Source of the DNA: Paracyclopina nana
Taxonomy: Eukaryota > Arthropoda > Copepoda > Cyclopoida > Cyclopettidae
Assembly: GCA_019096065.1 (NCBI GenBank)
Contig: JAGUCH010000001.1
Span: forward strand, 4,588,001-4,652,000
Length of the DNA: 64,000 bases
Direction: 5' to 3'
Positions 1 through 13,124 of this stretch are shown piece by piece; position 1 is the first letter of the stretch, and each line of letters opens with the position of its first letter. Below the pieces are notes generated by a model that was given only the letters and a program-made list of their open reading frames with translations, had not been told where the DNA came from and made no database searches. The position numbers and the translations under genes are program-made.

Positions 1-1660
1 CAGTAATCGAGTCGGCTTTGATTTATCACGCGCTCAGATGATATCACACTGATCATTGGGAGGAAAAAATGGGGCGAGACTGGAAGCTCTTGACATGACT
101 TATTGACAGCCTAGCACCTGTTCGCCACGCCGATGATCCCCTCCATTGATCGTCCGAGAATTTGTCCATCTACTCATGCTACTTAACTTAGTTGTTTGGC
201 TTCCAAGTTTCGCTGAAAATTTTGGTAGAAGGATGTAAAAAGGCCGTCTTGGCAGCCGCAGCAGCTTCAGATCCGAAAATAATAAGCAATTATTCTTCAT
301 TTACATAGAGTAGAGTTTTAAGACTGAGGCTGTCCAAATAGATCTCTCTTATTTATTCGGAAAAAACTACTATGAGCTACCGATTGAACCACTATTTATA
401 TTAAATATTGTAGACCATTATGGAAAGCATAATACTAATAGATTTTATTTGGATTGACGTGCAATAAAGAAGCTCATCTCCATTCGTTCTTACACAATTT
501 CTCTGTCTTTATAATGAGCGAGCGACATCTTGCGAGAGGAAAAATATCCCCGTTGACTTTTTCGATATTCCCCTTAATAGAAACGGCAACCGGCACGATA
601 ATAAAGTGGAACAAACAGAGCAGCATTGCTATTGGTAAAAAGTAGCTTACATTAAGTGGGGAAAACGGTTCTCTTGTCACCCAACAGAGCATGCACATAA
701 TACAAGGCCCATGGGCCTACTTTCCTTTTTCTAAGCTTATAAAAAGGCGGGAGAGGGGCTAGTTGCTTGCGAGGCTGGTCCAAAGGAAGGAAGACACTCA
801 AGTTCATTGAATGGGAATTGGGGTTTATCATGGAGATGATGCACTTTCCCTTTACTAAATAAATACCAGGCATCATTCCTGCAAAATGTCAATTAACGTG
901 GCAAAACAACAGCATACCCATATACCTATATACTGCAATGAGGCAGCTGCAACTTTGACATTACCAAAATAACACTTGCCTACAAATAGATGTTGTTTTT
1001 CTGCCGACCTGGCAATCGCTCTTTTTGACCCTTGCTTTAATGCATCCATCGTAGAGGTTTCAGCTATATTGTAGAAATGAATGGAATGCCGTTGTGCATG
1101 GCCAAAGACAAATACCTGCTATTGACCGAAATGTGTAAATAAAATGTTATAGTATTATCGAGTCACACTAAGGTCTGAGCAATTTAAAATCACTTTGAGA
1201 CATTTGATCGCCGTGTGGCCTTTTCAAGCTCGGCTCTCATAGCACAAAGTGCGACAGACTTATTTACCAAAACTATACCCACTTTTTGCATACACTCAGG
1301 CTGTCAAGTCCCAAGCACTTTTTTAAAATATGGTCGTATCAAACGCGAAAATTACCAAGACGTTTCAGATCCAAGATAAGTGTTTCGCCAAAAATAATCT
1401 CTGACGAGAGAAGAAGGCTTAATCTTTGAAGAGTGCAAGTAAGACCCAAAATGTCTTGGGGATTATTGAAGATGACACGTGATGGACATTTTTTATCAGC
1501 TCTTGAGAGAAAATGAAAAAAATCTTTTGTCAACTCATTCTCTGTGAATTAGCGAAATTATGAAAATATTGATTGCGAGCTTTTGAATGTAGTAGATAAA
1601 AAGTGGAACACACTTGATCATTTGTTTTATCAACGCGATAACGCCCCCGTCAAAACAAAA
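1..1660. other. Intergenic, no gene recognised
   Basis: Both strands carry only short open frames without recognisable protein character. A TATA-like box (TATAAAAAGG) sits at 738-747 on the + strand, but I see no convincing transcript after it. The right part presumably contains the promoter and 5' UTR of the VPS26C gene that begins at 1661. Confidence 0.5.
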
Positions 1661-3623
1661 ATGGCGTCCAAAGCTGCCATGATTCGGTTGCAAAAAGCGA
1701 GCAAAACATTTCACGAGGGAGAAATGATATGTGGTACTTTGGAAATCGATACTGGGAATAGTGAGGTCACCCACGAGGGCATCACAATTCAGCTCTACGG
1801 CCAAATTACACTTGCACGAACGAAAATGAGGTAAGCAAACAAGAGGTGAATTTCACTGAGAAAAATGGCTGCTCTTACCAAAGGGATTGAACTATTCTTG
1901 AGCAAAGCTGGCCTGCGTTCTAAGCAAAATAGCATCACATTTTCCTGTTGCAATTTTAGCTTTTTCATAATCATAGTGGTACTAGTAGTGCTATATACGA
2001 GATATGCATCCTATTTTCTCAGTCATGACTGCAAGCTTAGGCCTATGAGATTTGCATAAAAGCATAAACTACATTGAGTATTAAAAGAAAGATTTGATGC
2101 ACAAATTCTTCTACTATCATCTGTTGCAACCAATTTGCCTACTCCAAGAGTGTGCAATTTTAAGAATCTTTCTTTTTATTGGTTGAGTAAATACTGTGTG
2201 AAGGTTTTCGTGGCACAATGTTTCCCATCTTGCATTCATGGCCATGGTTGCAACAGTAGCTTCTCTCATGCAACATCATTAATAAGGTGGAATTATCCAA
2301 GGAATTTATGAATTCAGGCAGCATTCTTTGGGGCTAATTTTTGGTCCTCTCTAAGCCAAGAAACTTTTGTGGCATTAATTTTTCTTGCCTTTTTTGCTTC
2401 ATTTCAGCCTGTCTGAGAATTGCATCACCCTCATAGATTCCACCGTTCAGATAGTGAAACCTGGCAAATTACCAGCTTCCAGGGATAAATTGAGCATTCC
2501 TTTCAGCATCAAGTTTGAAAGTCAAATCTCGGATCTGCCTTATACCTACCATGGGGTGCATATTAACATCGCCTACTTTTTAAAGTAAGCAATTGAAAAA
2601 ACTGGTGACCTGGAACGATTGTATTTTTGAATGTTCCGCGTTCTCTAGGGGAGAAGTGAAGCGACGTCTGTTGGCGCAAAAAATAGCCACAGTCCCCATG
2701 GAAATATACTCTGAATCATCAAATAAGAAGGAGACCACGATCATCAATGGTGTCCAACAAAAAGAATTCTTAATGAACCCAGACACGGTGAAAATCGCCA
2801 AAGCCAGAAATGAAAGCCCGGGAGTCGCGCCCAGTTTTGACATCAGGGGAAAACTTGATGGGACAGCCTACAAGATTCAAGATCCTCTCACTGGGGAAAG
2901 TATGTCTTTTGATAGTAGTACACTAAGCTAAGTAGCTGAAAATGCAGTAGTTTAGTGTGACAGGGTCTTCTGTCCTTGCAGCAATAATAATGCTAAGAAT
3001 GTTTAGAAAGCCATCATAAATCTTTTCAAAAGCTTACCCCGCGCCTGGTGGCCGGACAAAGCTGATTAGCACATTGATGCAATTTTTTTCTCAAAAGAGT
3101 TTTTGTTCAACCACAAAGCAAGCCCAAAGAGGCTATTTGCGCGCTCTTTTATTGCCAGTACTTCTGAATATAACTCAAGAGAGCTAAGCGACTCGAGCGA
3201 AGCAACATCACCAAGTTAACACAAAAAAGCTAGTGTTTCAACATTAAATTGAAAGTAGCTATGGTGTTGAGTAGAAATCATATTGTCGCAAAATTTTGCC
3301 TTTGGACGCCTTCTTTTCATTTTACAGTCTGTGTTATGAACAGTGAGAAGGCCATTAAGTCCATAGAAGTCCAACTGCTTCGAATGGAGGAGATCCCTGA
3401 GGAGAACTTGAGGCAAACCAGCGAAGTCCAAAATATTCAAGTGGCTGAGGGGGATGTTGTGCGCGGCCTAGCCATTCCGCTATATATGGTGTTCCCTAGG
3501 TACTTTACCTGCCCCTCGCAAGGATCTCCAGCCTTCAATGTAGCCTTCGAAGTTAATATTTGCGTCGTTTTCCTGGATAGCCATACAGTGTCTATAAGCT
3601 TTCCAATTGATTTGCATGGATAA
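1661..3623 (+). CDS. VPS26C: VPS26C (DSCR3-like) arrestin-fold subunit of the retriever complex
   Basis: Four exons: 1661-1830, 2408-2584, 2649-2899 and 3328-3623. All introns are GT-AG and all phases join, giving 297 aa, the length I recall for human VPS26C. The protein aligns with that family throughout: FHEGE near the N-terminus, STVQIVKPGKLP, YHGVHINIAY, a VKRRLLAQK stretch, DPLTGES, SIEVQLLR, NIQVAEGDVVRGL, PLYMVFPRYFTCP and AFEVNICVVF. In the family this arrestin-fold protein pairs with VPS35L and VPS29 in retriever, which recycles integrins and other cargo from endosomes. The ATG at 1661 matches the family start (MASKAAMIRLQKASKTFHEG). An in-frame ATG at 1583 would add 26 unconserved residues. 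Intron 2 is only 64 bp. A poly(A) signal AATAAA is at 3685-3690. The identification is firm; the retriever role is family knowledge. Confidence 0.95.
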
Positions 3624-3690
3624 GTCATCTTTATTGGCACGATCTTAACGTTCCCAATATTAGCGCATGCATGGGGAGAATGGTAATAAA

Positions 3691-5305
3691 CAGACGGAGA
3701 CGATTTTTTGCTTATTATTTTGGCCTCTTGGAGGGCTCACAAAAAGGCCTAGTTTGGCCTGGAAGCCATATGTTGTTGACTGGAGATGCCGTCTCAAAAT
3801 TCTGCAAAAAGATACTTTTTGCAATTTTCACGGTCAATCCGGCCAAATCATTTTCTGAATCATTTTTCATGCGCTATTTAGCCCAACATTTGTCACAGCG
3901 AATGTAATGACCGTACTACTGCAAAAGCTCCCCCGATCCATAATTGCGCCAAAATGACCCAGAATCCCCCCTCCACCAAAAATGAAAGCCAGGCTTTTCT
4001 TAGTGAGCATGGGCAAATTCTAGGCAAAGTGGAACAAGAATAATGTGGCTTGGTACTCAAAACAGTAGAAGTGAAAGCTCGGATGTCAGTTTGACAACAA
4101 GGCATCATCAATTTTGCACAATTCTGCGAACAGGCAGGCTTACACAAACCCTCCCATATAGTATAAAGAAAGCTATTCCCCGCTTGCTCCTCAACTACCC
4201 TCGTAATAAATGAGTTGAGGAAAATGATAATAGCTACAAAGTTGCAGCTGAGATTGCTTTTGCTGAAAGGTTGCGCGAATTTGCCCTCTGTTGACAGTTA
4301 CACAATTTAAAACTGCCTCGTTTCTAATGCTCTATTTATGCATGTATAATTTAAAGTGTCTGTATATAATGAGCAATAGCGTCGCAGATTTTTTTGAAGA
4401 GCTACGCACTGTTCGTTTTTTCCTGGTAGAAATTGCCTTCAAGGACGTGCTCTAATTATTGGAATAGCTTGAGGTTTTCTTTATTAACTCAGCCTCTACT
4501 TCATTGCTATGGGTTTTCCTATGATGCGTTTACTACGAAACCAATTACGTTCATATTAATTCTCCTACTATCAAAATAGGGCTGCTGAGTTTTGTTAGCG
4601 ATTTTCGCATTAAATCAATTTTTTGGGTATAGTCCTTTAAAACACGATATGCATGCACCTTCTCTTTCATGCGAGAAACTCATCATTGAAATATTAAATG
4701 AGCTCACACTATTTCAATTAGACAGATTCAGTTCAATATTGATGACTGAAATTCCAGCTTCTGTTTCCAGGGAAAAACGATCGTGTTTTATTCGTAATGC
4801 TGCATTAGGTTCGTTTATCCGAAAACTAGATCACGTTTGCCTCTTGCCATTTTGTAACGCCAGCAATATTTTCACTTAATTTCCAGACAATTTTTTACGG
4901 AGCCAAATGGAAGTGCCATTAGGAATTCTCACTGCTTCCCATGTTACTATAGCTTACACAGTGCTTTTCTTCTCATTCCCCGATTCTTTTTCGTCAATCA
5001 CCGACTAATTGGGGTTTTGAAAAGCGATCCTGATGACACGTGAAAATGATGCGGAGCTCATGTGCTCAGAAAATTCGAATATACTATGCACAGCTATATA
5101 CTCGCATAGGCTGCATGACTGCTTGACCGTTGCGACAAATTAAAGTTCTTTCCAAGTCTCTGTCTGCATCGTAATTCCTTAAAATGTAGCCGAATAGATG
5201 ATCACATCCGGCCTTTGATTTCTTAAAGAGGATGACCAAATGTGAAGAGGATCAGTTCCATTTGGAAAGCCAGAATTGAAACATCTAACTTAGCCTTCTA
5301 ATAAA
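3691..5305. other. Intergenic, no gene recognised
   Basis: This AT-rich sequence separates the VPS26C poly(A) signal from the homeobox gene. It contains only short frames on both strands and no repeat structure that I could recognise. Confidence 0.5.
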
Positions 5306-5811
<506 letters not shown>

Positions 5812-5919
5812 CTCTCTGTCGAACGACTTCATCAGGAAAGTGTGCAGAAACAACAATTTGAGTTTTTTGAGAATACTATTTGCATTTTGAGGGAGGAGAG
5901 AAAATGACGCCTAAAGTAT

Positions 5920-8654
5920 TCATCGGTTCGTTCCATATCCATTGTCATGTCCATTGGTAGCATTGATCGGTGCCGTCGATTCCGTTTCTGTGGTCTGGAA
6001 GATGTGGTATTAGAGTAGGAACAATCAAAATGCAATCGCGCAACCTTACCAGCTCATCGTCATCGGTCTCTATTCTGGACCAATCTTGGCGTTCTCCTGA
6101 AGCGAAGATGGCATAAAAGATTGCGCCAATCAAATAGACAAATCCACAAATGAGGAACACATGTTGCCAAGAAGCCACTGATTTGTCCTCCACCAAGTAG
6201 CCAGTGATAGAAGGGCTTATAATACCAGGTATGGTACCCAGAGTGTTGGAAATGCCCATGAGGATGGCAGCATATTGGGGCGCTATGTCCAAGTGGTTAA
6301 CCGAGAAACCAGCCCAGGCAAAACCTGGATAAAATGAGAGATTTACCTAAAGCTCATTATAATATTTCATCAAGCATATATGGAATTATGACCCGTCAGA
6401 AGCAGCTACTCAGCCATCTGTTGCAGATTGCTATCAAATTTAAAGCCCTAAACCGAGTTACCTCCACAACCCAGAGACAAAGAAATGCAAGTTATTGCTC
6501 CTCCTTTGGTCAAGAGAGCCGCTGTCAAGCTCATGAAAATGAATTGGCATGTGTACGATCCGCAAGTAAATAGCTTCCGCACTTGAGTCGTCGTCAATCT
6601 TCCTCTAGTCCTGGCCATGTCTGCTAGAAATCCAGCCAACTGGACTATGCCAGCCATCAGTAGATAAGGAAACGCGGCCAAAAATCCGGCCTGGTCCAAC
6701 TTGTAGCCCATGACATCCTTCATAAAAGTAGGCATTCCGGTCAGCAAGGTGTAGAATCCCCAGTTCTCGGCGAAATGGGCAACAATGATAGCCCAAACTG
6801 GCTTGGAAGTCATCATGGCTTTCCAGGGAGTTGTCATGTGGGATTCTTCATTGGAGACTCCAATTGCAGTCCTCAAGTACTCCAACTCTTGGTCAGTGAT
6901 GTTCCTATCCTCTTCAGGGTTATCCTTGACAACCCAAGCCCAAGCGATGCACCAAGCCATCCCGAGGAAGCCAAACACGTAGAAAATCCACTCCCAGCCC
7001 ATGTGTTGGGCCAAGACTCCAGAAATGGGCAAGGCCAACACCGTGCCAACATAGGATCCGGAGAAGGCCACCGCAGCCAATCGACTCCTTTCCAAGGGAG
7101 GAGCCCAACGGGCCCAGATCGCATGAATTGACGGGTATGTCATGCCCTGAAATTGTGCAAATGAACAATGCTATATATATGTATAGCTAGATTTCCATGG
7201 CTATTCTATGGCTGCGTTTTCATTTTCAAGGTTGGTAAATTAGATGAGGTAACTTCATGAGAAATTTGCGGCTCGATGCTTAATCCTCAGATTAGTCTCT
7301 GTCTGGAGTGCATCATGAAAAGGCCATCAATACTAATAATTTTGACTTGTTGTGTGATAGCAGCTAAAATGCACGAGCATGATGGTATTACCTAATATGT
7401 CATGTAATCCTAATGAGGCTTACTTTTGTGCACATACTTTATAGGCTGCGTACCTCTGCCTCAATGCAAGAGCCTCAATTGGATATGGAGGCATCGGCGA
7501 GAGATATCTCTAACAAGTGGTAATCAAATTTCAGCGGTTGAGGACTTTGTGAGATCTCTTGCATGTGGACTTGACATGTGCCCAAAGGAGCAAAAAGTTA
7601 TCAGCCATGAGAGGAATCCGCTTGTGCAAGGCTACAGAGGAAACCCGATTAAAAAGGCAGCCTTTGACGAGAAAGTTCAAGTCAAGTGCCAAGCTTTCCT
7701 CAAGTACCTATTTATCTACTTACAGAATTATTGAGAATTTACGCTTTTTTCGAAGGTTGCACATGTACAAGGACAAGTTCGGCCCCAATAATTTGTTCTA
7801 CCAAGAAGTGCACGCAAGGAGTGCAACATTGACCAACCGAGCAATGACGATTTACAGAATTGAAAACTTGGGGACTTGCTGTTGGGAAATCTATACGAGG
7901 CCACATTTCAGTGGTGATGCAGAGAAAATCCCTAGAAAGTTTGATGATGCGCCAGCCATCAAAAACCCTAGAACAGCCCGGGTAGTCGACTGCTAGTAAA
8001 ATTGTTTGCACCTCAAAAAGTCCTTCGAGAATTCTGGTGGTGATCAAAAATCCAGTGCCAATCCGGGTCAAAAAGGGGGTCAGAACCGTCAAGGTGGAAG
8101 TGGCAGCTATGCCAATCAAGAATATTTTCTTCCCTCCATATTTGGTGGCCAAGAATCCACCAGGGATTTGAGTGAAGATATATCCGTAGAAAAAGGCTCC
8201 CAAAATCACACCTTGCGTCTGTCTCTCCCATGTGAAATCAGGATACTACAAATAAAAAAAAATAATTAATGGCAAATTCACCATATGATTGATTTTGGAG
8301 TTTCTTACGACAGCAATGGTACCATCCTCTTCAGTATGTGTGCGATTGGTAGTCATAGCCACAATAGCCACGCTCAAATTCACTCTGAGCATATAGATGA
8401 TGCAAAAGCCAAAAAAGGCCAATCCAGCCACTACAAACCTCCTTCTCACAGGCTGCTGATACCATCTCCTGAGAAAAAAATTTGAGATGTTGCTTCGAAG
8501 TTACTGTAAAGTGATCAGGCTGTTACAATCTTTGCTGCTGAATCAAACCATCTTCCTCAGTGACGCATCCATAGCTTCCAATTGGACTGGCTTCAGTTCT
8601 GATGGGCTGGGACTCACTGCTTTTGGGGATTGCTCCCCTGTTGGAAGAGGCCAT
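5920..8654 (-). CDS. SLC17-family anion transporter (sialin / inorganic phosphate cotransporter-like)
   Basis: Six exons, in order of transcription: 8654-8527, 8468-8309, 8245-8012, 7146-6462, 6324-6050 and 5994-5920. All are GT-AG and phase-consistent, giving 518 aa, normal for SLC17. This is a 12-TM major facilitator. TM1 carries YMLRVNLSVAIVAM, followed by a glycosylatable loop (TNRTH). The TM2 region reads GAFFYGYIFTQIPGGFLA with the KYGGKK loop. Further family signatures are MTYPSIHAIWARWAPPLERS, GSYVGTVLALPISG, HFAENWGFYTLLTGMPTF and, near the C-terminus, NHLDIAPQYAAILMGISN with GTIPGIISP. SLC17 members move sialic acid, glutamate, nucleotides or phosphate using sodium, protons or membrane potential; the sequence does not settle which. 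Intron 3 is 865 bp, the others 54 to 137 bp. The gene is convergent with the homeobox gene (108 bp apart) and divergent from importin alpha. Confidence 0.93.
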
Positions 8655-9669
8655 TTTGGTAGAAAAATGTGGACTCACTTAGTAGAAGACATGCTGTTCG
8701 AAGGAGAGAGGCAGTTGTGAGACCATATGCTCACATGCCCTCTGTGAAAAGGCCTTTCAGCTGAGAGTTTCTGTTGGACGACCTGTTGTTGTAGCACTCT
8801 GCGCAGTGGCTTTCTCTTCAGTCCAACTTGCTTTCCAATTGAGATGAGCATGGCAATCAGGAATTATACGCGATTATTTGTTTATGATGCCATAAAAAAT
8901 ATTACAACTTTTTTCATTTTTGTAATTATAGGCCTGCTTTTTGTTTGAGAGGGTTATTAACAACTATCATTTAAAAAAAAACACCTATAAACAAATATTT
9001 TCTTTTTTTTATCTTTAACCATGAAAATTGAAATTCATCAACGAGTATAATAATTAATGCAGTTTACTTAGGCAAGAAATCATACTTAAAAGTGAGCGTG
9101 AGCATAACAGATATAACAAGAGAGGCTGGTTACTGCGCGTGCGCAAACCATGAATGGAAAAAGAACTTATGATAAGTGCATAAATCATTGATAAGAAATT
9201 GCAGTGATAAGCAGCTCCTGAGGCATAATGCCATAACACTTGCTATATTTGTATGTTTTTAAGCTTTCGTTTAGCAGGCTTAAATTACGTCAAAAAATTA
9301 AATTTTATGCATATGGAATACTTATTACGCGAAAATCAAAGGGCTTATGGTTGCTTTCAAGAATCGAAGGTAAATTTTTCCGTTAAATCGCATATCTGGA
9401 TTCTGGATGATTTTCCCTTTTCCCGCCACTGTTTTGAAAACTGCTTGCAGCCTGCTGACATGCACTGGGACGGCCGGGCACTTCAATCGCTTACAGGCGA
9501 AGGCGAGCTCGGTCAGCTTCAACGAACGAAAAAGAGCGCGAGATCCTCAACGGTTTTTAAAGTTCTCAATTCTTCTCATCTAAAGCAAGGGACAGACCTC
9601 CATTTTGGCGCTACTTTAAGCGGGACTTCTCGATATATAACCAAAAAAAGATCAGTTAAGCATTTCAAA
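8655..9669. other. Divergent intergenic region between SLC17 and importin alpha
   Basis: About 1 kb separates the two divergently oriented start codons, so it should hold both promoters and 5' UTRs. The stretch from about 9253 to 9669 is open in the frame of importin alpha. However, it has no family resemblance, and importin alpha proteins start close to the basic IBB domain, so I treat it as 5' UTR. Confidence 0.55.
9134..9145. promoter_or_regulatory. NRF1-like palindrome in divergent promoter region
   Basis: TGCGCGTGCGCA differs by one base from the palindromic NRF1 site TGCGCATGCGCA. It lies in AT-rich DNA between two divergent genes, about 0.5 kb upstream of each start region. NRF1 sites are frequent at housekeeping promoters, so a role in importin alpha transcription is plausible but is inference only. 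Confidence 0.4.
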
Positions 9670-11820
9670 ATGCCCGTTGCATCCGCTGAAGCTGGCAAGG
9701 ATAGGCTGAAGACCTTCAAAAACAAGGGAAAGGATACGGAGGTAATAAGAATTTCTTTTCTGAAAAGCTTCTGCTTGGTCCATAACTTGGCGTTCTTTAC
9801 CCAAATTGTTGTTTTGGATGAAGTATAGCCAAAAACGTTCATTAATGATAACTTTGAAATCTTTTAATGTTTCTCGTTGGCATAGAACAAACAGCCTTTC
9901 ATAGGTTGTTAACTTTTAAGCTAGCAATGTAATTAGTTTACTTACAAGTCGCTGGAAAGCGCTAGAATCATATATTTTTTGAGCCTCGGGCTAAATCTTG
10001 TTTGAGCTGTTTCATATGTCCCACGTTGTTTTTCGCAAAATGACCTGTGATACTCCCGCAACCTTCGTTAATTTTTTTACTTTCGTTATAGGAACTTCGA
10101 AGGCGCCGAAATGAAGTTACCGTGGATCTCAGGAAGCAGAAGAAGGAGGACATGTTGTCGAAGAGGCGAAATGTCTGCCTTGACGATGATGAACCCGTCA
10201 GCCCATTGCAGGAGCAGAACAACCGTCAACCTTTGCCTTCCATTGATGAGATCAAGGCTGGAATTTTCTCGCAAGATTTCCAAGAAGCTTTCAAAGCCAC
10301 TCAAGCCGCTCGCAAGATTCTTTCCCGGGAGCGAAACCCACCGATAGACATTTTGATTGAGGCCGGAATCGTGCCCAAGTTGGTCAACTTCCTTGCCATT
10401 TCCACTCCCAACTTGCATGAGACCAGCTTGATGCAGTTTGAAGCTGCTTGGGCATTGACTAACATTGCCTCTGGAAGTGCTCACCAAACCAGAGTTGTCG
10501 TTGAAGCTGGAGCTGTTCCTCATTTCATCAGGCTCTTGTCTTCGCCTGTAAGTCATTGAATTTATTGAAACTAGAGCTTGCTAATTTTTTCCCTTATTAT
10601 TCAGGACTTGAACGTTTGCGAGCAAGCCGTGTGGGCTCTTGGCAACATTGCTGGTGATGGTTCCGAGTTGCGTGACCTTGTCACTAACCTTGGAGCTGTC
10701 AAGCCACTCTTGGACTTGGTTGCGCCTGGAACTTCCGAGACCTTCCTCAGGAACGTCGTTTGGACCATTTCCAACCTTTGCCGCAACAAGAACCCTTCGC
10801 CTAAAATTCATGTTATGAACCAGATCTTGCCTGTCCTGATTAAGCTCCTATCGTCCGATGACTCTGAGTTGCTGGCCGACGCCTGTTGGGCCTTGTCCTA
10901 CCTCTCTGATGGCTCCAATGATCGTATTCAATGTGTGGTTGATTCCGGAGCTGTTCCCCATTTGGTCAAGTTGGTATGCTATAAAAACGCTCTATCTTGT
11001 CTCGGTCGTCATTGATCCGTTTTGTAGGTTGGCTCCTCCGAATTGGCTGTCGTGACTCCTTCATTGAGAGCCCTGGGAAATATTGTGACTGGCAGCGATG
11101 ACCAGACCGAGGCTGTCATCAATGCTGGAGGCCTTCACGTTATTGCTAGCTTGCTTCAGCACCCGAAGATGAATGTCGTCAAGGAGGCTGCTTGGACGAT
11201 CTCAAACATCACGGCCGGACCTGAGCAACAAATTCAGGCTGTGATTGATTCAGGAGTCTTGCCTCCCTTGATTGAGGTTTTGAGAACCGGCGATTTCAAG
11301 TCCAAGAAGGAGGCTGCGTGGGCAGTTACCAACTTGACATCAGGTACTAATGAAATCGAATTATATGCGACAAACTATTAAGTCATTTTGTGAATAGGTG
11401 GAAATGTGCAACAAATTGTGGCTCTATGTGCTTGTGGAGTACTGCAGCCTTTCAGTGATCTCTTGGATGCCAAGGACGACAAGACCATTTGTGTTGTCAT
11501 GGACGGACTTGCAAATCTGTTGTCGGCAGCTGCCAAACACGGAGAGGCTGAAAAGATTTGTGAAATGATTGAGGAATGTGGTGGATTGGACAAGATTGAG
11601 GCTTTGCAAAACCACGAGAACGAAATTGTTTACCGAAAAGCCCTCACCCTCATCGAAACTTATTTTGCGGAAGAGGAAGATCAGGTACATTATTCATGTG
11701 CATTTATAGAATAACTTTATGATAACTCTTTTATCTTGACAGGAGAATCAAGAGAATGGAGAGGAATTCAGGTTCTCCAATCCTGCTCCTTCCAGCAATC
11801 CCGGTGGCTTTACCTTTTAG
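9670..11820 (+). CDS. Importin subunit alpha, KPNA2/Pendulin type
   Basis: Six exons: 9670-9741, 10092-10547, 10605-10973, 11028-11343, 11398-11684 and 11743-11820. All are GT-AG, giving 525 aa (human KPNA2 is 529). Residues about 10-65 form the importin-beta-binding domain ([11 protein letters not shown], then [18 protein letters not shown] and KRRNV). About ten armadillo repeats follow with the conserved W and N of the NLS-binding groove: [68 protein letters not shown] and [15 protein letters not shown]. The end has [18 protein letters not shown] and an acidic tail. [12 protein letters not shown] and the [16 protein letters not shown] segment place it in the KPNA2/Pendulin clade rather than KPNA3/4. 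It carries cargo with a nuclear localisation signal together with importin beta through the nuclear pore. Introns 2 to 5 are 54 to 58 bp. The poly(A) signal is AATAAA at 11890-11895. Confidence 0.96.
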
Positions 11821-12239
11821 ATCATGAAGGGAAACAATTTTACATCGATCTTGACTTCTATGCTACTATCCCATCTCCTTTTAGTCTAATAAACCCGCTC
11901 CAGGAATGCATCTGGTAGCGCCGATTTGAATCTGACATGCATTCCAATGATCTTTATTCTGCCTCAGGTCGCAGTACTGCCTATGTTTTTCCTAAACAGA
12001 ATTCTTAGCAATTTTAAGCATGAAAAATTACTGTTGTTGCTTGGCCCAGGTCTCGCGTGAAAGTGTGCATCAATGAAACGTTCACTGATGACTTCTTTCC
12101 TTTGCTTGCGGTTGTTTTAATTTGGAAATGGAGCCCTATTGGCGGTAGTAAGAGCTGTTCGGTTGTAAAAATAGCTTCTGTCTGGTAGCACTGCTATGTC
12201 GCGTGCACCTGAGCCGACCTGTTGCGGCCGCGGGTCACC

Positions 12240-12260
12240 CCAGCCCAACATTTGGGCTGG
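12240..12260. repeat. Perfect 9-bp inverted repeat in GC-rich patch
   Basis: The arms CCAGCCCAA (12240-12248) and TTGGGCTGG (12252-12260) flank a 3 nt loop. They sit in a patch of about 110 bp that is far more GC-rich than its surroundings and also contains GCGGCCGC. The function is unknown; it may be part of an old mobile element. Confidence 0.5.
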
Positions 12261-12493
12261 CATGTAGCGCCGGTCCGCGACGCTGGCCCACATTTTAGAG
12301 TACCTAGAACTGTGAGAGAAACGTCACAGCATCCCATGCTGAATGCAGTGAAATTTGATCTACCTGATAATAGATGTGCAACAATTGTAAAAGCTTCTCC
12401 TCCTTTCGAGTTCAGCCTAGCTGAAAAATTAAATTTTCTTTTCTTGAAATTAGCTGTTATGAATAGCTTATGTGGATCGTCTTGCGTTAACTT

Positions 12494-12507
12494 TAGTGAT
12501 GGAACGA
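12494..12507 (+). mobile_element. Solo hAT-family terminus (14 bp match to TIR)
   Basis: TAGTGATGGAACGA is identical to the first 14 bp of the hAT-type elements elsewhere in this window. The AAGCTTG-word interior does not follow, and no partner terminus is visible within about 0.5 kb on either side. It could be the remnant of a decayed or related element, or chance, although 14 exact bases are unlikely in 64 kb. Confidence 0.45.
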
Positions 12508-13124
12508 AAAAAACTTTTGTAGCTTCATCACGCTTTAGGCCATTCGTTAAAAAGTTCTCAACACGTTTTTTCCAGCTCAAATTAAAGAGTGATATAATTA
12601 GCATATTTGGATTTACACTCATTTATTCATGTAAAAGGAAGGTGAATAGGTGTGAGCATTAAAATAAGTTTCACTTGATGCGAGGGAATATTTATAAAGG
12701 TAGTAATAGTCATTACTACTTTGGACTGTACGTTCAAAGCCCCTGATTTATATTTTTCTTAGTTCCAAGGAAAGTTTACCAGATTTAACCCACAGATGTG
12801 AAGAGTTCCCATCCGTCCTCCAAAGTGTGAGATAAGCACGACGTAACTCTGCGCATTGCAGCCGCTCTACTTTAGGTGTTCTTGTTGGCCATGTGTGTGT
12901 GTAGTTTCTAGTAGTCGGCTGGCTTTAGTCTCAGATTTGAGTGGTGAGTTCAACTTTTGCAGTTGGCCAGGTCTTGCACATCTGGGCACAAGCAATTTCG
13001 ACCCAACAATCGTTTTGTCAATGGCATCATGATCAGCTGCTAAGAAACAGTCATACAGAAAAACACGACATCCTTTTGCAGCTGAACAAGTACTCTTGAT
13101 CACGTATTCTCCAACCGACCCAAG

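Larger units (their letters stand above)
11896..13124. other. Intergenic and HOW 5' region
   Basis: No gene is recognised here. Two antiparallel open frames at 12194-12662 have no protein-like features. The stretch 12195-12300 is markedly GC-rich for this window and contains a small perfect hairpin, annotated separately. One terminus of the hAT family lies at 12494. The last 250 bp probably carry the HOW promoter and 5' UTR. Confidence 0.5.

Noticed and set aside
1583..1660. Alternative upstream ATG of VPS26C
   Set aside because: The extra 26 residues have no counterpart in the family, and the 1661 start gives the normal 297 aa.
9253..9669. In-frame N-terminal extension of importin alpha by 139 codons
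   Set aside because: No member of the family I recall has such an extension. Importin alpha proteins start just before the IBB domain, and the ATG at 9670 gives the expected length. The open stretch is more likely a 5' UTR.
12194..12662. Overlapping antiparallel open frames of about 140 codons
   Set aside because: No recognisable motifs, biased composition or splice structure. The frames cross a GC-rich patch and a hAT terminus, so they look fortuitous.
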